From the NCBI GenBank assembly GCA_964508975.1, contig CAZDVQ010000068.1:1-23314 (forward strand): a stretch of DNA of 23,314 nt, written 5' to 3'. The stretch is from CAZDVQ01 sp964508975. GTDB lineage: Bacteria > Bacteroidota > Bacteroidia > Chitinophagales > Saprospiraceae. Positions 1-6,293 of the stretch are shown here, one piece after another. How positions within the stretch are numbered: position 1 is the first letter of the stretch; each line of letters starts with the position of its first letter. A program made the translations under genes and the position numbers. A model generated the notes under the pieces. The model did not search any database. It was not told the origin of the DNA and saw only the letters and a list, made by a program, of their open reading frames with translations.

Positions 1-1101
1 GTGTAAATCAAGGCCTCTCAATACGTCCTTATCGCCGTCGGCATAACGGTAATGCAAGCCAAGTGCCTCAATTTCAAGGCCCTGACCATTATCTATCGTT
101 TTAAAGTCGATACCTTCATCGCTTTCTAGCTCGAGGTCGGTTACTTGGCCAACTTTCTCTACCGCCGTGAGGAGGTCGAACAGGTTTTCCATGCTGATAA
201 TCAGCTTTTCAATGGCAGAGGTAACCAAGATAATCACAATCTCGGCGGCTACAAACTGGCCAATATTGATTTGGTTGCGAATAACCAACAAGCCACCAAT
301 ACTAAGTAATACGCCTGTAACTACAGTTTTGAGGGCAATTACACTACCAAACTGCACCATAAGGGTGCGGAAGTGTTTCGTCCGGTAACCGAGGTACTGT
401 GTAACTAGTTTGTCTGTTTTCTGCATGGGCAGCTCCGTGTCGCCAGCCTGCTTGAAGGTGGTAACGGTGCGCGCAATTTCCTGTAACCAGTGCGCCACTG
501 CATATTTGTAACTCGACTCTTTGATACTGCTCTTGAGGCCATTATTCCAGGTCAGTGTAATAATGAGCAAGATGGCCAAGACCAAAAACAAGGAAAAGGT
601 AAAGAAAACAGGGTGGTATAGGGATATAAGCAACAAGCCGAAGAACACCTCTAAAGTAGCGGTTGAACTTTCGAGCAACAACTTACTGTAGCTTTTTTGG
701 ATACTCATGGTATCAAAAAAGCGGTTCATCAGCTCCGGAGGGTAGTTTTTGAGTATGGACTCCAGTTTTAGCCTGGGCAGCCGGTAGGTAAACTCAAAAG
801 CAGAACGGGCAAAAATGCGTTGCTGAATAGTTTCGGAAATGGTGATTTGCATGGCTTTGAGCAAACCCACAACCAAGGTTCCCAGCGATACGATACCGAT
901 GAGCACACCCCAAGATGTAGCAAACTGCCCCCCAGCTATAAGGGTTATTATGGCCTGGATACCCAGCGGTAGGGTTAGCGTAATGATCCCACCGAAGATG
1001 GCATACAACAATAGGTAGAATATATCTTTCTGATCCATTGACATCAGCTGTGTCAAACGGCGAAGTGGGGTTAGCGCGGTGTTCCCTGCGTTAGAATCCA
1101 T
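1..1101 (-). CDS. ABC exporter, membrane domain (3' end outside window)
   Basis: This frame reads open from an ATG at 1099-1101 down to base 1, giving 367 codons with no stop, so the C-terminal part is missing. The N-terminus (MDSNAGNTALTPLRRLTQLM) is short and cytosolic and carries no C39 peptidase domain. It is followed by hydrophobic segments containing LPLGIQAIITLIAGG and then a long helical region, as in the type I exporter membrane domain. The last residues read LEIEALGLHYRYADGDKDVL, the strand that opens the nucleotide-binding domain, so the window cuts just before Walker A. The protein is probably an inner-membrane, fused TMD-NBD exporter working as a dimer. The substrate cannot be told; the family includes lipid, peptide and drug exporters. 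The next upstream gene (1203-2303) is on the same strand about 100 bases away, so co-transcription is possible. Family call is firm, substrate unknown. Confidence 0.85.
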   Translation of the reverse strand, partial: MDSNAGNTALTPLRRLTQLMSMDQKDIFYLLLYAIFGGIITLTLPLGIQAIITLIAGGQFATSWGVLIGIVSLGTLVVGLLKAMQITISETIQQRIFARSAFEFTYRLPRLKLESILKNYPPELMNRFFDTMSIQKSYSKLLLESSTATLEVFFGLLLISLYHPVFFTFSLFLVLAILLIITLTWNNGLKSSIKESSYKYAVAHWLQEIARTVTTFKQAGDTELPMQKTDKLVTQYLGYRTKHFRTLMVQFGSVIALKTVVTGVLLSIGGLLVIRNQINIGQFVAAEIVIILVTSAIEKLIISMENLFDLLTAVEKVGQVTDLELESDEGIDFKTIDNGQGLEIEALGLHYRYADGDKDVLRGLDLH

Positions 1102-1202
1102 ATGAGTTTATTTGTTTAATAGCAATACTATCAACAATGAAAGTTCCAAATAGTTTATGAGGAGAAGAAAAAAATACAAGAAGCTAGTATTCGTTCTTAA
1201 CG

Positions 1203-2303
1203 CTATAATTGATCGATGAGCATCCCGAAGAAATCAGACCAAAGCGGGTGCCTGGTCAAATTTTTACGGCTAAACTTAACGATGATTATATTTTTATCCG
1301 GGTACAAATATAAATATTGGTTGTACAAACCTGCTGCGTACAGGATATTCTGGCCGTGGCGTTCGGACCAGATATGATTTTTGTAAATGATATGGCGGCC
1401 TTGGGCAGTATTTCGATCACGCGTTTCAGCAAACCAAGCCTTAGGGATGATTTGCGTGCCATTCCAGTTACCTTCGTTGAGGAGTAAGCGACCAAACTTG
1501 GCAAAATCGCGCATACGGGCATTCATGCAGCAAAAAGCTTTAATGGTATGGTTTCGACGGCTGTCGATATTCCAATGTAAATCCGCTTCGGTACCGATTC
1601 GGCTCCAGATTTTTGCCTCTAGGTATTTATCGATGGTTTGACCTGTAGCTTTTTCAAGGAGCATGGCCAAGAGTTGTGTGTTACCGTTATCGTAGAAAAA
1701 ACGGGTACCCGGTGCTTCGCCGGGCTTTACGTCTATCATGGTTTTAGCCAAGTTATTACCGTAGTATTCTTGGTATACTGGCGGGAATTTAATACCCGAG
1801 GTATGGTCAAGCAAGTGTTGGATGGTCACGGATTGAAACAATTTGGCATCGAGTTCGGGCAGGTAAATGCAAATAGGGTCGTTAAAACTCTTGATATGGC
1901 CTTCTTCCCGGGCAATAGCCGTCAAAGCACCTACAAAGGTTTTAGCTACTGAAAACGACGCAACGTTGTCTGTTTCATCATATCCTTTAAAATACCGCTC
2001 ATACAAAATACTATCGTTGCGTATAATCATGAAACCCAGGGTGGCCGAGCGCTTTAATCCTTCGTCCAGGCTAATGGTTTCCGTTGCGTATTTTGATTTG
2101 TTGACAAGCAGTGTTTTACCCAGTTCTTCCGTGCGGTTCGATTCAAAAAATTCAAATTTTTCATCTGCTGCCCTGACAATATGCGCGTCAAAAACTTTAC
2201 CGTCGCGTACGTCTGGTAGGCCCCTCAAGCCAAAAGTTATAAATGCGCAGCTCTGTACAATACCCATTAAGGTAAGTACTAGGGTTAATCCAATATGCTT
2301 CAT
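1203..2303 (-). CDS. Serine hydrolase of the beta-lactamase/penicillin-binding family (class C-like), probable lipoprotein
   Basis: The 366-residue protein starts with a basic-hydrophobic leader and a weak lipobox, GIVQSC with Cys19, suggesting an exported, probably lipid-anchored protein. The catalytic SxxK motif is S118-V-A-K121 inside NVASFSVAKTFVGAL, and the second motif is Y204-D-N206 in RFFYDNGN. Near the C-terminus AAGLYNQYLYLYPDKN replaces the usual HxG/KTG strand, matching the divergent third motif of many beta-lactamase-fold esterases and peptidases (PF00144). DHTSGIKFPP is the typical LLxHTSG segment of this family. The length fits the family. Whether it cleaves beta-lactams, D-amino peptides or esters cannot be decided; true resistance activity is unlikely without a KTG box. 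It lies upstream of and on the same strand as the ABC exporter gene. The start ATG at 2301-2303 gives a coherent signal peptide. Confidence 0.85.
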   Translation of the reverse strand: MKHIGLTLVLTLMGIVQSCAFITFGLRGLPDVRDGKVFDAHIVRAADEKFEFFESNRTEELGKTLLVNKSKYATETISLDEGLKRSATLGFMIIRNDSILYERYFKGYDETDNVASFSVAKTFVGALTAIAREEGHIKSFNDPICIYLPELDAKLFQSVTIQHLLDHTSGIKFPPVYQEYYGNNLAKTMIDVKPGEAPGTRFFYDNGNTQLLAMLLEKATGQTIDKYLEAKIWSRIGTEADLHWNIDSRRNHTIKAFCCMNARMRDFAKFGRLLLNEGNWNGTQIIPKAWFAETRDRNTAQGRHIIYKNHIWSERHGQNILYAAGLYNQYLYLYPDKNIIIVKFSRKNLTRHPLWSDFFGMLIDQL

Positions 2304-2389
2304 GAAATATTTGTGTTTTAGGGCAGGGTAGAATACCTTTAGCCCTACAATAACCTTACCATCATATTCGATTGATGCAGATTTGTTCG

Positions 2390-2397
2390 TACTTTTG
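2390..2397 (+). promoter_or_regulatory. Candidate Bacteroidota -7 box (TACTTTTG) for the SET gene
   Basis: TACTTTTG fits the TAnnTTTG -7 consensus of Bacteroidota primary-sigma promoters and lies 35 bases before the SET-gene ATG. A TTG sits 15 bases upstream, somewhat closer than the usual spacing of about 17-23, so the -33 part is weak. Initiation about 7 bases downstream would start the transcript at the hairpin-element tip at 2405-2423. Confidence 0.45.
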
Positions 2398-2404
2398 CGC
2401 TTTA

Positions 2405-2423
2405 AGAGTATGTTTGGACTTTA
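2405..2423 (+). repeat. Solitary tip of the stop-codon hairpin element
   Basis: These 19 bases (AGAGTATGTTTGGACTTTA) are identical to 18822-18840, the left tip of the full element at 18820-18985. The similarity ends there, so this is a relic or independently used half-site. It is preceded by TAA, resembling the TNA flank of the full copies. It occupies the leader between the candidate promoter and the ATG at 2433. Confidence 0.6.
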
Positions 2424-2432
2424 ATCAACCTT

Positions 2433-2837
2433 ATGGGACCGCAACTACCGCTTTACATCAAAGACATCCCTGGCAAAGGCCGGGCCGTGTATTGTAGCGA
2501 GCGTATTCGCCCAGGCGAAGTATTTGAGGTTTGTCCCGTCATCGTGGTGCATCCTCCTTTTGCCAAGCTACTCGACAACATGCCTTTGCAGAATTACTAC
2601 TTCCTGTGGGACGACGACGCCAAGGCCATCGCCCTGGGTTATGGTTCAATTTACAACCATAGCTTCGATGCGAACGCGCAGTACCAGCACGATGTAGAGG
2701 ATTTGACCATTACCTTTTTTGCTATCCGAAGCATCGAGCCGCACGAAGAAATCTGCATCAACTACAACGGCGATTTTGATTGCAAAGACCCCGTCCCGCT
2801 ATTCGGCGAGCAAGATTTAGTCGATTTTTCAAGTTGA
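2433..2837 (+). CDS. Small SET-domain protein (putative protein-lysine methyltransferase)
   Basis: The 134-residue protein is almost only a SET domain. An early GKGRAVYCSERIRPGEV (residues 14-30) matches the GxG strand that contributes to S-adenosylmethionine binding. YNHSFDAN (74-81) is the NHxxxPN-type motif, with Asp-Ala in place of the usual Cys-x-Pro. EEICINYNGDF (105-115) is the EExxxxYG-type motif carrying the catalytic-site tyrosine. Pre-SET and post-SET zinc cysteines are absent, as is common in free-standing bacterial SET proteins. The expected activity is transfer of methyl groups to lysine of a protein target; the substrate is unknown. The ATG at 2433 is the only good start. The gene is followed after 96 bases by metG on the same strand, which may be coincidental or a loose operon. 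Confidence 0.85.
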   Translation: MGPQLPLYIKDIPGKGRAVYCSERIRPGEVFEVCPVIVVHPPFAKLLDNMPLQNYYFLWDDDAKAIALGYGSIYNHSFDANAQYQHDVEDLTITFFAIRSIEPHEEICINYNGDFDCKDPVPLFGEQDLVDFSS

Positions 2838-2923
2838 TAGTTGGTTGTTTATAGTTGGTAGTTGTTTAGTATCAATGCCATCTTCCGCAACACTCCTATC
2901 TCCTCTCTCCTCACTCCTATCTC
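2833..2923 (+). repeat. Degenerate short repeats between the SET gene and metG
   Basis: Bases 2833-2869 repeat variants of AGTTGATAGTTGG/ATAGTTGGTAGTTG, and the 12-mer CACTCCTATCTC occurs exactly at 2891-2902 and again at 2912-2923. Together they fill nearly the whole spacer, ending just before the metG start. The SET stop codon (2835-2837) lies at its left end. No function is recognisable. Confidence 0.6.
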
Positions 2924-2933
2924 ATAAAAGTCC

Positions 2934-5129
2934 ATGTCTAAAAAGTACACCATCACCGCTGCCCTACCCTATGCCAATGGCCCCTTACACTTGGGTCACT
3001 TTGCCGGAGCATACTTGCCAGCGGATATATACGCCCGTTTTTTACGCCTTCAAGGTAAAGATGTGGTTTTCGTTTGTGGCTCTGACGAGCACGGTGCCGC
3101 CATCTCCATGCGTGCCAAAACCGAGGGCATCTCACCCCGTGAAATCGTAGACAAATACCACACGCTCAACAAATCAACCTTTGAGAAACTGGGGATTTCC
3201 TTCGATATCTACCACCGTACCTCTGACCCATTACACCACGAAACCGCACAACAGTTTTTCACCAAACTATACGAGCAAGGTGGCGAGTTTGAAGTACGCG
3301 AAACCGAACAATACTACGACGAACAATACAATCAGTTCTTGGCAGACCGCTTCATCACGGGCGAATGCCCCAAGTGTGGCCACGGTGCCGCCTACGGCGA
3401 CCAATGCGAGAACTGCGGTTCTACCCTATCGCCAACCGAGCTGATTAACCCGCACTCGGTACTCAGCGGCAACGCTCCCGTGCTCAAAACCACCAAACAC
3501 TGGTACCTCCTCCTCGACAAACACGAGGCATGGTTACGCGAGTGGATCCGCGATGGCAAGGTTGACGGGCTACAACTCCACAACCCCGATGATTGGCGCA
3601 ACCACGTGAAAGGCCAGTGCCTTTCCTGGCTAGACGGTGGCCTCAGTGCCCGCTCTATTACCCGCGACCTCGACTGGGGCATACCCGTGCCACTGCCCGA
3701 GGCAGCAGGCAAAGTGCTTTACGTTTGGTTCGATGCCCCGATTGGCTATATCTCGGCTACCCGCCAATGGGCCAAAGACAATGGCAAAAACTGGGAAGAT
3801 TACTGGAAAGGCGATGACGTGGAACTTGTCCACTTCATCGGCAAGGATAATATCGTGTTCCACTGTATTATTTTCCCGGCCATGTTGAAAGCCCACGGCC
3901 AATTTGCCTTGCCCAAAAACGTGCCCGCCAACCAATTCCTCAACTTTGAAGGCCGCAAGTTCAGCAAGTCGCGCGGTTGGGGTATTGAGCAACACCAATA
4001 CCTCGAAGACTTTAAAGATTTCCCCAACAAGGAAGATGCCCTGCGCTATTACCTCTCGAAAAATATGCCCGAGCAAAAAGATGGCGACTTCAAGTGGGAC
4101 GAGTTTATCGAGGCCCACGATAATGAGTTGGTAGCCAACCTCGGCAACTTCGTGAACCGCGTACTCAGCCTGTCGAACAACTACTTCGGTGCCGAAATCC
4201 CGCATTTTGACAAATACACCTTAATCAAAGGTGCCACCGAGGCCGAAGTCAGCTCGTTCTACAAGCTCAACACCGATAAATTATTGCCGCTTATTGATAG
4301 CTACGCCCAAAACATCGAGGCATTCGAGTTTAAGCAAGCCATCAAGGTCATGATGGAAATCTCCTCGCTGGGTAACGCTGTAATGCAAAACAACGCTCCT
4401 TGGAGCATTTACAAAACAGATCCTAGTTCCGATATCATCTCCGCTACGCTCGGTTTCTGCCTACAGGTAAGCACTGTCCTGAGCATCTTGATGGAGCCGG
4501 TGCTACCGTTTGTTTCGGCCCGCTTACGTGGCATGTTGAATGTACCCGTAGCCAAAGCAGGTGATTTCAACGCCGTGCGCGAAGCCGTACAAATGGCCGA
4601 GTTACTCCTGCCTCGCGGGCACGAAATCAAGCCAGCCGAGCTGTTGTTTGCCAAAATCAACGACCGCAAGGACGACTCCCGTTTAAAAATCGTTGAACAC
4701 CAGAAAGCAATCCTCCAAGATATTTTAGCCAAAGAACAACAAAGCACCAAAGTGGAAACTCCAGCAACTAGCCCTGAAAGCAAAAGCCCTGAAGGCGTAA
4801 AAGCCAATATCAACTACGACGACTTTGCCAAAATGGACATCCGTACGGGCACCATCGTTGCCGCGGAAAAGGTTGAAAAAGCCGACAAACTCCTCAAGCT
4901 CAGCGTTGACCTCGGTTTTGAAACCCGCACCGTGGTTTCGGGCATCGCTATGTTCTTTGCACCGGAGGCCATCATTGGACAGCAAGTGTTGATACTGGCG
5001 AACCTAGAGCCCCGTAAACTGCGCGGTATAGAGTCGCAAGGTATGATCCTCATGGCCGAGAACGCTGAAGGTCAGCTACAATTTGTAGCGCCGCCTGCTG
5101 GGTTTGGCAATGGCTATACGGTGAAATAA
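2934..5129 (+). CDS. metG: Methionyl-tRNA synthetase with C-terminal tRNA-binding domain
   Basis: This 731-residue cytosolic class I synthetase charges tRNA-Met with methionine using ATP. The HIGH motif is HLGH at residues 19-22 in PYANGPLHLGHFAGAYLPAD. Four zinc-ligand cysteines appear as CPKC...CENC at 145, 148, 158 and 161, and the KMSKS loop is KFSKS at 342-346. After the anticodon-binding helical domain, a low-complexity linker (about 600-624, rich in Ser, Pro, Glu and Lys) leads to an EMAPII/Trbp111-like OB-fold domain at about 625-731 (DIRTGTIVAAEKVEKADKLL, then LANLEPRKLRGIESQGM). That domain usually dimerises the enzyme and adds non-specific tRNA binding. Length and domain order are normal for the family, and no key motif is missing. 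The ATG at 2934 gives the standard short N-terminus before the HIGH motif. Confidence 0.98.
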   Translation: MSKKYTITAALPYANGPLHLGHFAGAYLPADIYARFLRLQGKDVVFVCGSDEHGAAISMRAKTEGISPREIVDKYHTLNKSTFEKLGISFDIYHRTSDPLHHETAQQFFTKLYEQGGEFEVRETEQYYDEQYNQFLADRFITGECPKCGHGAAYGDQCENCGSTLSPTELINPHSVLSGNAPVLKTTKHWYLLLDKHEAWLREWIRDGKVDGLQLHNPDDWRNHVKGQCLSWLDGGLSARSITRDLDWGIPVPLPEAAGKVLYVWFDAPIGYISATRQWAKDNGKNWEDYWKGDDVELVHFIGKDNIVFHCIIFPAMLKAHGQFALPKNVPANQFLNFEGRKFSKSRGWGIEQHQYLEDFKDFPNKEDALRYYLSKNMPEQKDGDFKWDEFIEAHDNELVANLGNFVNRVLSLSNNYFGAEIPHFDKYTLIKGATEAEVSSFYKLNTDKLLPLIDSYAQNIEAFEFKQAIKVMMEISSLGNAVMQNNAPWSIYKTDPSSDIISATLGFCLQVSTVLSILMEPVLPFVSARLRGMLNVPVAKAGDFNAVREAVQMAELLLPRGHEIKPAELLFAKINDRKDDSRLKIVEHQKAILQDILAKEQQSTKVETPATSPESKSPEGVKANINYDDFAKMDIRTGTIVAAEKVEKADKLLKLSVDLGFETRTVVSGIAMFFAPEAIIGQQVLILANLEPRKLRGIESQGMILMAENAEGQLQFVAPPAGFGNGYTVK

Positions 5130-5144
5130 GAACATAGTTCATTG

Positions 5145-5281
5145 TTTTTGGGCGTGCCCCGAGCATCATAAATGCGTTTTAAACGCATTATGATGCTCGG
5201 GTCGCCACCCTACGCGCTCGCTGTTCGCTCGGTGCCTAGCGGCACTGGCCGCGTTGCGGCCACGCTCCGGTCGGCTCACGC
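5145..5281 (+). repeat. GC-rich intergenic repeat R1 with palindromic core
   Basis: It begins TTTTTGGGCGTGCCCC, followed by a near-perfect palindrome at 5160-5199 (one bulged base). Then come GCTCGGGTCGCC and GCTCGCTGTTCGCTCGG, two small hairpins (GTGCC/GGCAC and TGGCCGC/GCGGCCA), and the end GGCTCACGCA. Start and end motifs recur in R5 (22884-23078). It fills the space between metG and the next gene and makes an apparent upstream start at 5172 spurious. Confidence 0.75.
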
Positions 5282-5297
5282 AAATATTTGCAATCTT

Positions 5298-5864
5298 ATG
5301 CCCATGCCCAACTTCTCCATACAGCCGAAAGGCGTAGTTTCAAGCACATTTTTGCAACATGGTTTAAATCATTTTGACCAAGCTGCCGAGTACGTCATGA
5401 CGCTCCGCTATGCCCGCAACAGCGATAAAAACAACTTGCTGGCGCTGTTCACCGAGCAATGTGGTACCTGCAGCACCAAACACGCCCTGCTAAAAACCTT
5501 GGCCGATGAACAGGGCCAAACAGCCTTTCAACTTGTCATCGGGATGTTTAAAATGAATACCCACAACACCCCACCTGTAGCGGCTGTTTTAAACCAATAC
5601 CACTTGGATTATATGCCAGAGGCACACTGCTACCTCAAACACCAAGGCCAAATGTTGGATTACACCATGCCCGCTTTGACCGATCTATCCAATGATATCA
5701 TGGCAGAGTGCGTTATTGAAGCCGATCAAATAGCTGCCTACAAAGTGCAGTATCATAAAGATTATCTCCAACAGTGGCTGTCAGAACATCCTGAAATTCC
5801 TTACCAGCTTGACCAGTTGTGGGCTATCCGAGAGCAGTGTATACAAGCCTTGTCGGAAGCATAA
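5298..5864 (+). CDS. Small transglutaminase-like protein of unknown function
   Basis: The start at 5298 (MPMPNFSIQP) gives 188 residues. A longer in-frame reading from 5172 would translate the GC-rich repeat R1 and is not believable. A second ATG at 5304 is equally possible. The segment EQCGTCSTKHALLKTLAD (53-70) resembles the catalytic-cysteine helix of the transglutaminase-like/papain-like fold, with Cys58. EAHCYLKHQGQMLDYT (108-123) could supply His110 and Asp121, so a Cys-His-Asp triad is plausible. There is no signal peptide or membrane segment, so the protein should be cytosolic. The chemistry (amide cleavage, acyl transfer, or none) is not known. The fold assignment rests on motif resemblance only. 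Downstream is a 10-bp-stem hairpin at 5893-5916. Confidence 0.65.
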   Translation: MPMPNFSIQPKGVVSSTFLQHGLNHFDQAAEYVMTLRYARNSDKNNLLALFTEQCGTCSTKHALLKTLADEQGQTAFQLVIGMFKMNTHNTPPVAAVLNQYHLDYMPEAHCYLKHQGQMLDYTMPALTDLSNDIMAECVIEADQIAAYKVQYHKDYLQQWLSEHPEIPYQLDQLWAIREQCIQALSEA

Positions 5865-5892
5865 ATAAGGCCTTACGGTAAAAAAACATCCT

Positions 5893-5916
5893 AATCGCCG
5901 CAAAAATGCGGCGATT
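5893..5916 (-). terminator. Perfect 10-bp hairpin with T-run on the minus strand
   Basis: AATCGCCGCA and TGCGGCGATT pair perfectly around an AAAA loop. On the minus strand a T-rich stretch (GGATGTTTTTTT) follows after a few bases, the form of an intrinsic terminator. On the plus strand only ATGAAAAG follows. No minus-strand gene clearly needs it, so it may instead protect the 3' end of the transglutaminase-like transcript. Confidence 0.4.
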
Positions 5917-5950
5917 ATGAAAAGAGCTATGCCCGTTCTGAAAACCTATC

Positions 5951-6094
5951 CGCGCTAGTGATGCGGAGGCGTGGCCCGCAGGGCCAGACCGCGCAGCGGG
6001 CCGAGCGAATAGCGAGCGCCGTAGCGTAACGGCCCCGAGCATTGTCAAGCCGCCCATGCTGGGCGGCATGAATGGCGAGGGGAAGCGCCCAAAT
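5951..6094 (-). repeat. GC-rich intergenic repeat R2 with palindromic core
   Basis: Read on the minus strand it starts GGGCGCTTCCCCTCGC, passes a palindrome whose inner part (6049-6067, GCCGCCCA/TGGGCGGC, three-base loop) is perfect, and continues GCTCGGGGCCG, GCTCGCTATTCGCTCGG. The order of motifs is that of R1 and R5, but the palindrome sequence is different. Confidence 0.7.
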
Positions 6095-6096
6095 AA

Positions 6097-6130
6097 ATGT
6101 GCTAATTTTTCGATGTGCTGATGTGCTAAT
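6097..6130 (+). repeat. Degenerate ATGTGCTAAT repeat
   Basis: ATGTGCTAAT occurs at 6097-6106 and 6121-6130, with ATGTGCTG between them at 6113-6120. It abuts the end of R2 and lies upstream of the mutS2 promoter candidate. The rest of the 5865-6293 spacer holds the 5893 hairpin, R2 and the promoter box; no gene is seen. Confidence 0.55.
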
Positions 6131-6239
6131 GCGACTTTTAAACAAACAATAGGATAAAATCAGGTTTGATTATGGTTTTAGAACGGTATTTAAACTATCT
6201 CATGGAACTTTTTCGCCATTTTTTCATTTACAATTAGCT

Positions 6240-6247
6240 TACTTTTG
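6240..6247 (+). promoter_or_regulatory. Candidate -7 box (TACTTTTG) for mutS2
   Basis: TACTTTTG fits the TAnnTTTG consensus and lies 46 bases before the chosen mutS2 ATG. The upstream -33 region is T-rich but lacks a clear TTG at the usual spacing. The same eight bases occur in front of the SET gene. Confidence 0.45.
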
Positions 6248-6293
6248 CAGGGCTAGCCAAGCCGCTGCACGCCCTTTGTTTAACGATTACACC

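Noticed and set aside
5172..5297. In-frame upstream extension of the transglutaminase-like gene
   Set aside because: It translates the palindromic GC-rich repeat R1; the residues (SPPYALAVRSVPSGTGRVAA) are repeat-derived. The ATG at 5298 is a better start.
5824..6145. Minus-strand open frames downstream of the transglutaminase-like gene
   Set aside because: They read through R2 and the terminator-like hairpin and have no family resemblance.
6276..6293. TTG start of mutS2
   Set aside because: The ATG six codons later fits the family N-terminus and leaves a sensible leader after the TACTTTTG box.
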